Assembly (NCBI GenBank): GCA_002633025.1
Contig: NMRB01001745.1
Span: forward strand, 90,065-154,064
Direction of reading: 5' to 3'
DNA from: Notospermus geniculatus
Lineage: Eukaryota; Nemertea; Pilidiophora; Heteronemertea; Lineidae
Length of the DNA: 64,000 bases
The position numbers and the translations under genes are program-made. Numbering within the stretch: position 1 is the first letter of the stretch; each line of letters starts with the position of its first letter. The notes beneath the pieces were generated by a model. It saw only the letters and a list, made by a program, of their open reading frames with translations, did not search any database and had not been told where the DNA came from. Below, one piece after another: positions 31,991 to 42,094 of this stretch.

Positions 31991-32539
31991 TATCACCGTT
32001 CACTGCCCGTTTCAGGCATTTAGCTTGCATGGGTTTTAGGCAGCAGTAAGCCTTCTTTCATTCACCTGAGCTAAAGCCAACTTTGATCTTAAGCAAAAAT
32101 CTATGTTTTCCTGAAATTTACTCATGATTACGAGATCATCATGATCATGATCATGATCATGCCCAAGTTGTGGGATCCGCCATCTTGTCAAAATGTAAAC
32201 ATGACCCAATTTTGCTATTGGAGCTTGTAGTATGACGTCACTCTCGTCGGAATTCCGCCGTAAGATCATTTGATTTCACCGGTCTTCGAATGCAAGCTGC
32301 CCAGAAGACCGGGTACCAGTCTAGCGCTTTACAAGGCTCCGCTAGTGGGTTGTACAGTAAAAGTAGTGACGAGTGTCTTCGATGATCATCTATGATGAGC
32401 ATGCACAGTTTGGGGATTCTACTACGTAGAACTTGATTATTGAATAAGGGTAGTGATTGTTGTCAGGGATCCTCCATGTTGACTATGGTTTAGGCCACAT
32501 GGGTGTGGCCTCAGTTGGTCGAAGCACACCCCAGAACGA

Positions 32540-32700
32540 AGTCTTGTGACGAAGTGCCAGATATCCAACATAGAGCACAACGAGCGACACACAAAATGGT
32601 ACGATACGTAAAAGTCGTTTCCGAATTTACTTCTGAGATCTCTACTAGAAAGTGCCCGAGGAAGACCCCGGTTGGGGTCGAAAATTTGAAGAAGTGCCAA
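32540..32700 (+). repeat. Hammerhead-like repeat (best non-Penelope copy)
   Basis: AAGTGCCCGAGGAAGACCCC, then GGTT loop, GGGGTCGAAAATTTG. Box CCGAGGA is one base from CUGANGA; a 6-bp helix II precedes the conserved GAAA. The upstream 'catagagcacaa' block links it to 3740 and 19485. Confidence 0.5.
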
Positions 32701-32826
32701 AAATATTTATTGACCCCCTCCCCTTTAAAGGGCGCAAACATCACGTTTCCATTCTTGGAATTTTGGGACATGAAACTGATTGGGCATGATGCAGATTTAC
32801 TCATGTATATAAGGGAATTTGGTCGC

Positions 32827-33829
32827 TATAAGCGGCCCATCCACGTGCAATATTATTGTACAATATTCAGGTTTGCACAATATTATTGACCGTCTGTTTG
32901 TTATATTGAAGCATTGCACAATATATTGAGCAAAATCAAAATGATTTGATTTTTATTGACGGTTGCGCAATATTTTTGGCTTGTGGATGGGTTCTGCCAA
33001 TAATATTGACACAATATTCGTCACTCTACATCGAAGCACCATAGTGGCACATAATTATACGGTATACCCCTAGGTCAGATGACCTATGACACCAAGGTCC
33101 GATTCGACTCTAAGCTCGGCCACCAGGTGGCGGAAACCAACAACACAAAAAGTGCAAGAACTCCTGAACTAATGACTGGATTGGATCACCTCCAAATTTT
33201 TATCATAGATGTATCTAATGAGGATACTTTACATATATAACGGGGTTTTGATTTGACCTACTTTTCAAGGTCACAAAAGTCAAGTTCAAAATTTGCCATT
33301 TTTGGTGGCACATTTTGTGGCTATTTGACCTCTTCAAACTTGGTGCGACCATCTATCTAGGTACCCTCTATGTGTACAGCAAATGTTTGCCCATTTAGAT
33401 TGCAAATAATGGTTACCAGGCAGCCATCTTGGAAATGGACGTTGGCCAAAGGTCATTCTTAAGCCAGAATGTGTTGACCTTGAAATTTTGACCATGATCG
33501 TTTTACCCTGGAACTCAAGGCTTGCCCTGGAACATTTTGATTTAACATATTTGTCATTTGTTCTTCTGGTACGTTCACCCAGTTGAGCACATGGCCCATG
33601 GACCATTTCATTTTCTTTTTCTTCTGAAAGACAAACACAAGAGCAAGAGATAATGCTGTATCACTGTCGATGTCCGGCTCCATTGCAAGCGGTTGACACG
33701 ACGTCTTCAGAGCAAATGACCGAAAATATTGTACAATACTATTGAATCGATTGTGCCCGAAAAAAATTTCAATAATATTGATTCAATATTATTGACTCAA
33801 TAATATTGCACGTGGATAGGCCGCTTTAG
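32827..33829. mobile_element. 1-kb element, AAGCGGCCCATCCACGTGCA ends
   Basis: Left TATAAGCGGCCCATCCACGT and right ACGTGGATAGGCCGCTTTA are complementary. Next to both ends are arrays of CAATATTATTG palindromes. The centre (33060-33620) is a dispersed repeat also seen at 63360-63530 (GGTCCGATTCGA, GAGCACATGG, ATGGACCATTTCATTT). Confidence 0.75.
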
Positions 33830-33929
33830 GTAGGGTGGCCTGCTGGGGTTTTAATCCACAACAATTGTGAATGATGAAAAATCATTGAGCGTCACGAAAT
33901 CATGACGGCATGCTTCATTGAGGAAGTAC

Positions 33930-34295
33930 TCAACAAAGGTCACGGTTTATCTTTTCTTGGTTTTCACTCGTTCGTGTCTCACTTTTCACGCTTGTAGCTG
34001 CTGGAGGCAACACAATCTGGTACAATCTGGTACACAGCGCACTTTTCCGCTGCACAGGAGCAATGTTCAGAGGTACTTTATTCATGATTTCCACCAAATG
34101 TCCCGTGAACAGGAATGTCTTCAGGCCTCTCTTGAATGACTCAACGTTGTCCACCTCCCTCAGTTTCTCTGGCGTGGAGTTCCACAGTTTGGGGACCATG
34201 GCACAAAATGATCGTCCACCGAAGGATTTTAGTTGGCATTTGGGTGCTGACAATACGGTATCGCATTTGTGACAGTGTAAACTGTGATCGTTCAA
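33930..34295 (-). pseudogene. Non-LTR retrotransposon reverse transcriptase tail
   Basis: 121 residues ending a LINE ORF2: SFGGRSFCAMVPKLWNSTPE followed by KLREVDNVESFKRGLKTFLF, the conserved C-terminal block after the RT domain of jockey/CR1-like elements (usual form 'R.F...AP.LWN.LP..LR...S...FK..LKT.LF'). A 5'-truncated copy; the RT palm is absent. It lies 85 bp upstream of the transporter start, in opposite orientation. Confidence 0.8.
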
Positions 34296-34379
34296 CGACG
34301 GATCCTTCTTTTTGGCAGTATTTTCAAAGGTTGCGTCCAGGAGGGTTATACATAGGAGCGAACGAAAAACAACCTAAGT

Positions 34380-37300
34380 ATGCCGAACGAGGAGTCAGAA
34401 CATCAGCCTCTGCTGTCCAACTCCACCAGTCGTGATCAGAGAAGGCGACGACGGGGTATCGCTTGCCTGATGGTAGCTATAGTGCTACAAGCAGCTAGCG
34501 TAAACGGAATGGATATAATGTTTGTGCATGATACCAAGACGCTCTTCAATCTGGACTACAAGTCGTTTGCTCCGCTCGCTATATTGGGAGGAATTCTAGT
34601 TTACATTTTACCTGCACTTGCTGGATTATACGCCGACCTCCTCGTGGGAAAGTACTGCGCCCTCTTCTTTGCACTTTCTCTGAAAGCCGTCGGTTCGTTC
34701 ATCAGCTTCATTGTTGTTTTAAAAATGGAGGCGACACCCGTTATGGATGCAGTAACGTTGAAGATACTTTTTGCCGTCTATTCCGTCTCCGGTCTACTAA
34801 TGGGCGTGTCTTTTTGTTTTACTTTGCCACTGTTTGTCTCATTTGGTGCACAGCAGGTTAAACAGACCCGCGAATCAGAGTCCACTCTTGTGAGATGGGA
34901 AATTTTTGCATTAATGATTGGTTGCCTGATAAAAAGCTTTTTCCGCCAGGACTACATCATCATTCCACCGTATTATTCAAGCGATATACGTTATTATAGA
35001 AGCGTTCACCATGCTGTAGTCTCGGCTGTAGATGTACTCGCACTGGTTGTTTTCCTTCTTGGGAAACCTGGCTACGAGATACGGAACACGACAGAAGGCA
35101 GGAATTCGTTCAAAGAATTGTTACAGGTAAGGGCTAGGTTCACCGACCAAAATTTCCAATCCCAGTTTTCTAAAAAGTCAAATATCTTGAAAATGGCCCA
35201 ATGTTATTACTTTGCACCTACACATAAAGTATCAGGATGACAACGTGATAATTAAAACGCCATATTAATGTCTGACCGATCCACTCATTAGCTGAAACAA
35301 AGGGTACAACTTTCGGTACATAATGCCGCCTTATTACAAAGAACGAAGAGATTATCTTCTGTATACTATTAACTTTGGTTTGTATCTACACGGCAATGAA
35401 GCCAGAATTCAAAAATTTGTTTCCATTGTTGAGAAAATCTCAACTTTGTCAGAACTATCTCAAGCTATGCCGTTTATTCGAGGTTTGACTACTCCACACA
35501 CTGAGCAATAACAACAATTGACTGCTATGGTAACTCAATGACTTGTATTGTGGAATCACACAGTCTTGTAATTCTATTCACATGCCAGGAGTGCCAGAGC
35601 AGGCTTACATCATCATGCCACGCTGTACATTCTGAATAGGAGTGGGCCTACCAGTATGCAGTGCATTGAGTTCAGAGGGTTTAGTCTAGAAGCCCCTATC
35701 TTAGGACAGACATTTGAACTGAAAATAATATCGAGCAAAAACACCATTTTAGTCAGTTTCCGCATCAAATTTTGAAATTCTGGCTTCATTGCCGTGTAGA
35801 TACAAACCTTAAGTTACAAGTACACAATAATTTCCTTGTTCTTTGTCTCAAAGCTGAATTATGTACCGAAAGGTCAGCCTTTGTTTTAGCTAATTGGCTC
35901 ATCACCAAGTGACAAACTTCACATTTTTTTAATCACTCTGTCCCTCTGATACATTTAGTGTAGCTGCAAGTTAAAATGGCTAAGTCATTTCAAAGATATT
36001 TGACATTTTTAAAAACTGGACTCAGAAAATTTGGTCGGTGAACCTAGCCCTTAAGGGACTAAGAAATAAAAGTGGAAAAGATCATTTTGGCCGAATTTTT
36101 TAATTTCTCAAATTGGGATAAAAAAATTTCCCACGTTGAGAAATATCGCCTGAAAAATCAGACAAAGAAAATTTTAAGAATTTTTAATCGTACAATTTTA
36201 AGATTTTAACAAGTCATTTTAAGGGCGAGCTGTCGTTTTGAATTTTTGAAATGTGGTCAGGCGTTGTAAATAAAAGATGTCAAAATACCATAAAAGTACA
36301 AGTTGTATGAAACGCACTAATTAGCTAATAAGTTGAAACAAAAGACTAGTAATCGGTACACTTTCCCAAGAAATGTTACATTTTGAAGATCAAACGACAT
36401 GTGAATCATAAAGTTCGAGGTTTTTTCTACTTAGTCCACCCATTTTGATAGCAATATTTTAACAGGTAGAGTAATCGGCATGTGAATTTCATGACTGCTG
36501 CCAGATTTTCCAAAACAGGGCGGCCATATTGGATTTGGATTTTACTTCCTAATTGTCCTTTTTGTACTGAGCGTGTATGGTTCACATGAAGAGCATGTCA
36601 GGACACCCTCGTCACCCCAGGTTCTATGTGTTTGTGACATTGTTGTCACACCTTCAATGTGTCATTTACACGCTCCTTCTCCAAGAAAATTGTACCTGTT
36701 TTGCATGTTTGGTGAATTTCTTTGTTTATGATTATGTAATGTAATTAAGCTGTAATCCTTGGGACGTTCCTCATTTTCTGTGTCTATAAAGCAGAGTGAT
36801 CACATTGGACCATAAAAACAGTCAACTGTGGCTGTCTTTATTGCTGTTCTCTGAGGGGCCTGGATTGAAGCAATATGAAAATTCAAAATGTCAGCTCGCC
36901 CTTAAAGGGGGCCTCTAGAGGTAGCTTTTTAGTGCTTATTGATATTATTACTAACAAAAAGGTTTGGTGGCATAAGGATGCAACTTGGGAATCATTTTTG
37001 AAGTAAAATTTCAATATGTCAACATTTGATCCACACTTCATGAGTTCATGGTTACTAGCGCCACCTGTTGTGTAGTTGCAGTACTGATAGTAGCCTATAG
37101 CGAGCTGCCTCTAGAGAGGCCCTTTAAGAAAATTTCTCAAAATGGGTAAAAAAATTGATCCCATATGGAGAAATAGAAAAATTCGCGCGAAATGCCAAAA
37201 TTTGCCACTTCTTATTTTCCAATTTTATTTTACTAGCGCCACCTGTTGTGTAGTTGCAGTACTGATAGTAGCCTACATGTATAGCGAGCTGCCTCTAAAG

Positions 37301-38323
37301 GCCCTTTAAGAAAATTTCTCAAAATGGGTCAAATGGGTAAAAAAATTGATCCCATATTGAGAAATAGAAAAATTCGCGCAAAATGCCAAAATTTGCCACT
37401 TTTTATTTTTCCAATTTTATTTTTTACTCCTTTAGGTATCAAAATCGTATTGTGTGTGCTCATCGTCTGGTAGCCGGTATGAAACTCTTCAGGACTTTCC
37501 ACAGGACGACATGGAGACAAGGAAGTTATGGAGACTCAAACTCAGAAGATGGATCATCAGTGTACCGCTCCTCTCGGCTGTAGCTGCTATAATCATCGTA
37601 CTGTTTCCGATGGATATTTTTTCCAAGAAGCTGATCGAAAAATATCGAAAAGAGCAGCTCCATGAATATGATATGGTAAGAAACACGAGGTTTATGGTGA
37701 CAATTTTCCTCGTACCTCTGTTAGAATGTGCACGGAAGATACGCGGACGCCACATTTGGCAGAACAGTCTGGGGAACCAATTGAAGATACTAGGTTTGGG
37801 ATGCGTCCTGACCTCTGTAGCCTGTCTAACAGCAGCTCCCATAGCCACCAACATCATTTCGGGCCCAGCTAGACCACATGATGTTTTGACACTGATTCCG
37901 CAGAATGTCATCAGTGGGCTTGCGACATTCATGGTGATAAGCCAAATTTTACCAATCTGCCTGACACTATGTCCTCCAGGATTATCTACTTTCATATTTG
38001 CGGTCATGACCTGTTTAAGCCTACTCATAATTCCTGTTGCCGTCGCTATTGCTGCCGCTGGCGCGTTCGATATGAAGCGTGCTGTGAAGCACACCGACGT
38101 CATGTTTTATATCCTTGCCGCGGTAATCGTAGCAATATTCATTGCTATTTATATCCCAGTATCCAGGCTGTTCGCGAAGGCGAGCGACGCAGTAACTCAA
38201 GCGGAGAAACAGCGAGCAGATTCCAACAACCACATACTTGCGGGAGAACTCGGCCCTAGCGAACAACTTATCTCTCCAACTGAATACCAGGACACCGGAC
38301 CAACTGGAGAAGCCATGCAGTAA
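34380..38323 (+). CDS. POT/SLC15-like 12-TM transporter (2 exons, complete)
   Basis: Exons 34380-35126 and 37436-38323 give 544 residues, the usual length of proton-coupled oligopeptide transporters. The start (AAGTATGCCGAAC) precedes a short cytosolic tail with QPLL and a basic run RRRRRG, then TM1. The POT signature is clear at residues ~75-105: ILPALAGLYADLLVGKYC (motif with the conserved Asp in the TM2-3 loop). Exon 2 carries TM7 (WIISVPLLSAVAAIIIVLF), then FMVTIFLVPLLE, GCVLTSVACLTAAPIA, VISGLATFMVISQI..PP and a last TM (FYILAAVIVAIFIAIYIPV). The ExxER motif of TM1, needed for proton coupling in typical POTs, is absent (LQAASVNGMDIMFV instead), so substrate and coupling are uncertain. 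Splice: phase 0, CAG|GTAAGG..CTCCTTTAG|GTA. The intron consists of nested transposons bounded by AGGTA repeats. Possible alternative: another MFS branch. Confidence 0.85.
35130..36051. mobile_element. TA-flanked MITE (element A) inside the transporter intron
   Basis: Left AGGGCTAGGTTCACCGACCA, right TGGTCGGTGAACCTAGCCCT, flanked by TA on both sides (35128-35129, 36052-36053), as for Tc1/mariner-type insertions. Long inner inverted repeats include TTTGTATCTACACGGCAATG. The left TA forms positions +2/+3 of the 5' splice site. A deleted relative is at 47230-47602. Confidence 0.85.
36219..36905. mobile_element. MITE nested in element B, AAGGGCGAGCTG ends
   Basis: TTAAGGGCGAGCTGTCGTTT at the left; the complement, with one insertion, is CAAAATGTCAGCTCGCCCTTAA at the right. 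TTAA-type edges. Interior unrecognised. Confidence 0.7.
36905..37128. mobile_element. MITE nested in element B, GGGGCCTCTAGAGG ends
   Basis: AAAGGGGGCCTCTAGAGGTA pairs with GCCTCTAGAGAGGCCCTTT. It abuts the previous MITE. A second copy of its right end (AGCTGCCTCTAAAGGCCC) is at about 37288-37310 because of the tandem duplication. Confidence 0.65.
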
Positions 38324-38502
38324 ACGGTCTGGTCACGCGCCTGGAATTGACCAATCAGCGCGGGGTTACATTGTAAAAGTAGATCTATAAAAACCGAGTT
38401 TTCTCCATTTGTTATAGATAATATCCAGTATACTGGATATAGTCTTGAACGTTAGTTGTGGTGTTGATATTTTTGGTGACTGGGAGGGGAATGTGGATGG
38501 TA

Positions 38503-38565
38503 GTCAGCTGCCCTGTATTCAGAGAGACTTTAGTGAAAAGTCTCTCTGAATGCAGGGCAGCTGAC
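38503..38565 (+). repeat. 29-bp hairpin in the transporter 3' region
   Basis: A 29-base arm (GTCAGCTGCCCTG...GAGACTTT), loop AGTGA, and a 29-base arm fully paired, with one G-U wobble. It starts 180 bases after the transporter stop. It could be a very short MITE, or a dsRNA/pre-miRNA-like hairpin in the 3' UTR; the sequence alone cannot decide. Confidence 0.8.
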
Positions 38566-38696
38566 AGGGATCTGTGGTTAAGTATTTATTAGCAAATGCA
38601 GATTTGTAGGGAAATGGAAGGGCTGGGGAGATATTCATCCTGCGACTAAACGTTTTCAGCAAAAAAAATAAACAGAGAAACAGACACGTGAAAAAA

Positions 38697-38771
38697 AATT
38701 CCTATCGCAAGGCTCGAACCCGGCGCCCCGTATTCAGAGCCGGACGCCCTACCGATGCGCCAGCGGGCCAC
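38697..38771 (-). repeat. tRNA-derived SINE head (Gln-like, degenerate)
   Basis: Minus strand: box A TGGCGCATCGGTAGGGCG, loop CTCTGAA with anticodon CTG, box B GGTTCGAGCC. The D-arm nearly pairs, but the anticodon stem and acceptor stem do not, so this is not a functional tRNA. An A/T-rich tail follows. Confidence 0.55.
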
Positions 38772-38829
38772 GTCATGACGGTGGCTGCTCAATAAATGTT
38801 TATAAACATATCCAAGCTACTCAACATAT

Positions 38830-39470
38830 TTTTATGATAATTAGAAATGACGTTACAAATCAGAATAATCTTCCAAAAATCGTATTTTACAACATCCACA
38901 GAGCAAGTCCCCAGCAAATCTGTCAGCATATCGCTATATAATGTACCCATCTACGTTCACAGCCACTAAAAACGTGAACCAACCGTCCGGTATATTCCAT
39001 CTGAACATTAGACGCATTTCATGTGTGAGTCCAATTCTATTGACTGACCCGTGAAAAGTCTTTGGCTAGCTTCGCTGTTGGCCGCTACGCGGCGCGTTGG
39101 GCCCTTGCGTCGAGTAAAAGGCACTTAAATATTCTGTTTGACACAGAAATAATTAAGAGAAAAATAATTTTCAACTTTTGGGAAAGTTTGATAGTGATGG
39201 TATCATAAGCCTGTTTTCCAGTGGGCTAAGTGTATTACTACGCGGATATGGAGTGGCTGCATTGAAGTATCGTGCAAAATTATCCCTCATATTTTCAGTA
39301 CCCCCAAACCCTGAAATTATCACGGTCAACCCACAACGAAAACTTTATGGTTTGAAGCATTAGGCTAGGGGCATGTTGTGTCCGAACGGTTCCTTCCAAC
39401 GAAACTCTGGGACCAATCTACGAGCACGGGCATCTCGCAGTTTCTAATGGTAAATGCATTGGCCACTCAT
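38830..39470. other. Unassigned interval
   Basis: No gene or element recognised. Confidence 0.35.
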
Positions 39471-39935
39471 GACAGGTGCTTGACCGTCTGTGGAGGAAAT
39501 TAACCGTGCTCGACCCGGACATTCGGAACTTCCGAAGGCAACTGCTCGGCAATTTCCGTGAAGACTCGCATATCCCCTCGGACAGAATTCCAAGGCAGCA
39601 CTCTTGAACGCGCAAGGATTCCCTTCATTTTCTGTTGGTTTGGATGCGGTCGCCTCATCACACCCTGCGCATGAACGAAATAGGTCACACAAAAACGTTG
39701 CATTATTGATCAATAATTGGCAGATTGGGTGAGATACCGGTACGTTTATATATAATATGCCTCAACTTAGCCAACAAATAAGGTTAATGAACACCTTAAC
39801 AGGCCACAATAGTCCCACGGTCGGTCATGTGGGTTTGTTGATAAACAATATGGCTGCCTAGCACTTGTGTCCGAGGTGAAATGCGCCGCCCAGTGGACAG
39901 ATAAGCAGTTCGCCTCAGGTCGTTCCGAATGCGAC
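39470..39935. repeat. Dispersed ~430-bp repeat, copy 1
   Basis: Shares long blocks with 50275-51360: CGGAACTTCCGAAGGCAACT, GGATGCGGTCGCCTCATCAC, AATAATTGGCAGATTGGGTG, CAGTGGACAGATAAGCAGTT. Frames crossing it (39418-40204) are non-coding. It lies just downstream of the first orphan paralogue. Confidence 0.8.
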
Positions 39936-40207
39936 CCGGACCGAGCCTGCCTCGGATTGCAGGGCTCATTTGGTATTGGGGCAAGCAGGCTAAACCCGTT
40001 TACACTTGAACCGAACCGTACACGCTGAAAATTCCTTAGTGTAAAAGGGGCTAACATTTGATAATTTTCAAATGGACAAGTCACACTGAACCTCGCCAAA
40101 TCGTACATACTAGCACGACTATAGTCAGCCCCTTGAAATACAGCATGAAACATCCGATCACTAATTCGCATCAACGAAATTCCAACTTGGCGGTCGTCGG
40201 GCACAGT

Positions 40208-41347
40208 CTAACTCTCTCTGTATATCTTGATATGTTGAGGAATACTGCGATTGTATTGTTTTGTTGGCCAGGCAACTAGTTGGTCCTCAGAATCAATAAA
40301 GAATTCATAGCTACATTTTTCACACCAATATAAAAACTCATCAATGTTGAACACCACACGCCCCTTCACTGGCTTTTTACTGCATTGCTTTTGATGGAGG
40401 TGGTAATGGAATAACGCTGCTGCACTGAAGCCAGCTTTATTCTCCGGACCGCCGTATATTAAGTAACAAAAGTTGTTACTTCCAAGGAATTTTTTTATGG
40501 ATCCTTCCCTCGAGTGTCGAAGAAAACCTACTCCAGACAAGACGAGTTCTCCTGTTCTGTTATAGCCACGATCGGCTGCAAACCTAGGCATCACCGCATC
40601 TCCGTCAGTTTCATTAGTCATCATCGTGTACAAATTATTGTCTTTGTCGCACGAAGTATGATAACCACATCTACGCACATCCGCATGAAATATATATGAA
40701 GTTCCTTTCTCGTTCAATATATCAACTGTTGCAGGAAAATGTGAATACTTTTTCCTTTGCAGCGCAGAATCCGAAAAATGTTTCAAAAGAATGAGCTCAA
40801 ATTTAAAGAGACGTGGCCGAAGAATATACAGACTCAGTCCTGTGATACTTTCTAGGTAACCACGTCTATTTCTCCTGTGCGTGAACGACGTATGTGACAG
40901 AAAGACGTTTTCTCCGCACATCATGAAAGCCAGCACCCTTAATTGCCGGTTTTTATTACGAAGTGTTTTATTCAACTCATCGTAAGGGAGTAGTATCTCT
41001 CGCTTCTGCTCCCCAGATAGATCAAATACATAAACCTTGATTGTTGGAGAACTCATTTTATTTGTGGAGCGTCCCGTTGAGGTACAAACGCCGACAACAT
41101 CATGCCCATAATCGCCAGCAATAAATGCCAGTATTTTTCGACCTCCACATTGCATGTTAAACTTATTCTTTAACTCGTAGTTAAAAGTTTTTAGGTTTCG
41201 TTGGAGCACATACACAACTCGTTTGACAAAGAAAACAAGAGGAAAGACGACGACAGCGTCCACTGCTCTTTGATAATGAACAATTGATTCAAATTGTGGT
41301 AATTTATGTGTGATCGTAACCTCTCTGCGTAGTTTATACAAGCCCTT
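40208..41347 (-). CDS. Orphan paralogue 1, large terminal exon
   Basis: An open frame of 379 codons from a possible acceptor (CCGCTCATACAG at 41348-41359) to the stop at 40208. There is no ATG near its 5' edge; the first in-frame ATG is at 41155 (315 residues), so an upstream exon is likely but unseen. It aligns along its length, weakly but collinearly, with 44569-45600: LPQF versus LPKI, a hydrophobic strand pair ending VVYVL / NVYVL, then the C-terminal FFIDSEDQLVAWP versus LFITKRNELIIWP. Repeated short beta-strand-like segments (VYVFDLSGEQKREILLPYDE, GLSLYILRPRLFKFELILL) would suit a beta-propeller such as kelch-like, but no repeat signature is decisive. Function not known to me. Confidence 0.65.
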   Translation of the reverse strand, partial: KGLYKLRREVTITHKLPQFESIVHYQRAVDAVVVFPLVFFVKRVVYVLQRNLKTFNYELKNKFNMQCGGRKILAFIAGDYGHDVVGVCTSTGRSTNKMSSPTIKVYVFDLSGEQKREILLPYDELNKTLRNKNRQLRVLAFMMCGENVFLSHTSFTHRRNRRGYLESITGLSLYILRPRLFKFELILLKHFSDSALQRKKYSHFPATVDILNEKGTSYIFHADVRRCGYHTSCDKDNNLYTMMTNETDGDAVMPRFAADRGYNRTGELVLSGVGFLRHSREGSIKKFLGSNNFCYLIYGGPENKAGFSAAALFHYHLHQKQCSKKPVKGRVVFNIDEFLYWCEKCSYEFFIDSEDQLVAWPTKQYNRSIPQHIKIYRES

Positions 41348-41407
41348 CTGTATGAGCGGTTAATCCGCAAATAAAGCGTTACAAAATGAAGACGTTGCTG
41401 TAATCAT

Positions 41408-41567
41408 AATAGGGAGGTTTCGAAATCAAACGATAAACGTAAAGTTTACGACAACGTTATTTTTCGCACTACGCATTCACCAGATTTATATTGCATTTTC
41501 GGTACAAAAATAACGTTGTCGTTAACGTTTACGTTTATCGTTTGATTTCGAAACTTCCCTAATATTC
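41408..41567. mobile_element. Foldback MITE, GGGAGGTTTCGAAATCAAAC
   Basis: ATTAGGGAAGTTTCGAAATC-type ends: GGGAGGTTTCGAAATCAAAC at 41411 and GTTTGATTTCGAAACTTCCC at 41542, with TAAACGTAAAG and ACAACGTTATTTTT arms. Lies 60 bp upstream of the orphan exon. Confidence 0.8.
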
Positions 41568-41579
41568 TCTACTCGTTGT

Positions 41580-41812
41580 GCGATCTCGAGTCGTAGCCAA
41601 AGAAAGACGTTGCGCGGCGCTGTATCATTCGTAACGCTTCTGGCCTTTCCGTCGATTGCAGCGCCGCCTAACGTTTTTCTTAGCTACGACTAGAGATCGT
41701 CAGGACGACAGCAGTGCCACCAAACATCTTTTGTAGCTACGACTAGAGATCGTCAGGACGACTACAGTGCCACCTAGCGTCTTTCGTAGCTACGACTGGC
41801 GATTACCCCAAC
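41580..41812. repeat. Tandem repeat, TAGCTACGACTAGAGATCGT units
   Basis: Three to four diverged units of about 66 bp with GTAGCTACGACTAGAGATCG, CAGGACGACAGCAGTGCCAC and an AACGTCTTT block. Confidence 0.75.
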
Positions 41813-42094
41813 GACTTAGAGATGACTGTATAACAACGTCTTTTTTTTGTAACATCTCTATTTGCGAATATAACTGCCCATACTTCTGTGGCATAAAGAA
41901 TTCAACAATTTTGCCAGATTGCATCGAGTGTTCCGGGTAATTGTATTTTGAGGGTGGAGGGCATGATCTTGTTCAACCTTGGAGGAATTATACTGACAAT
42001 TCCTCCAAGGTTCAACTAAAAGGAAAGCTTTCAAAAACTGTAACGTGGCCCATAACGCAACGTCCTCTCCCGCAGTCTGATAAGAAGGCGCATA

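Larger units (their letters stand above)
36054..37433. mobile_element. Element B: intron-forming GTAAGAAATAAAAG element
   Basis: Left AGGGACTAAGAAATAAAAGT, right TTTTATTTTTTACTCCTTT, imperfect inverted repeats, with TTTCTCAAATTGGG words inside. With element A removed, it is flanked by AGGTA (35125-35129 and 37434-37438). Two more insertions sit inside (36219-36905 and 36905-37128), and its right third is tandemly duplicated (about 37063-37232 and 37233-37432). Relatives: 9541-9776 and 52876-53137. Confidence 0.8.

Noticed and set aside
37489-38103. 204-codon minus-strand frame
   Set aside because: It is the antisense shadow of transporter exon 2.
38697-38771. tRNA-Gln (CTG) gene
   Set aside because: A and B boxes are present, but the anticodon stem and acceptor stem do not pair and there is no terminator; a SINE head fits better.
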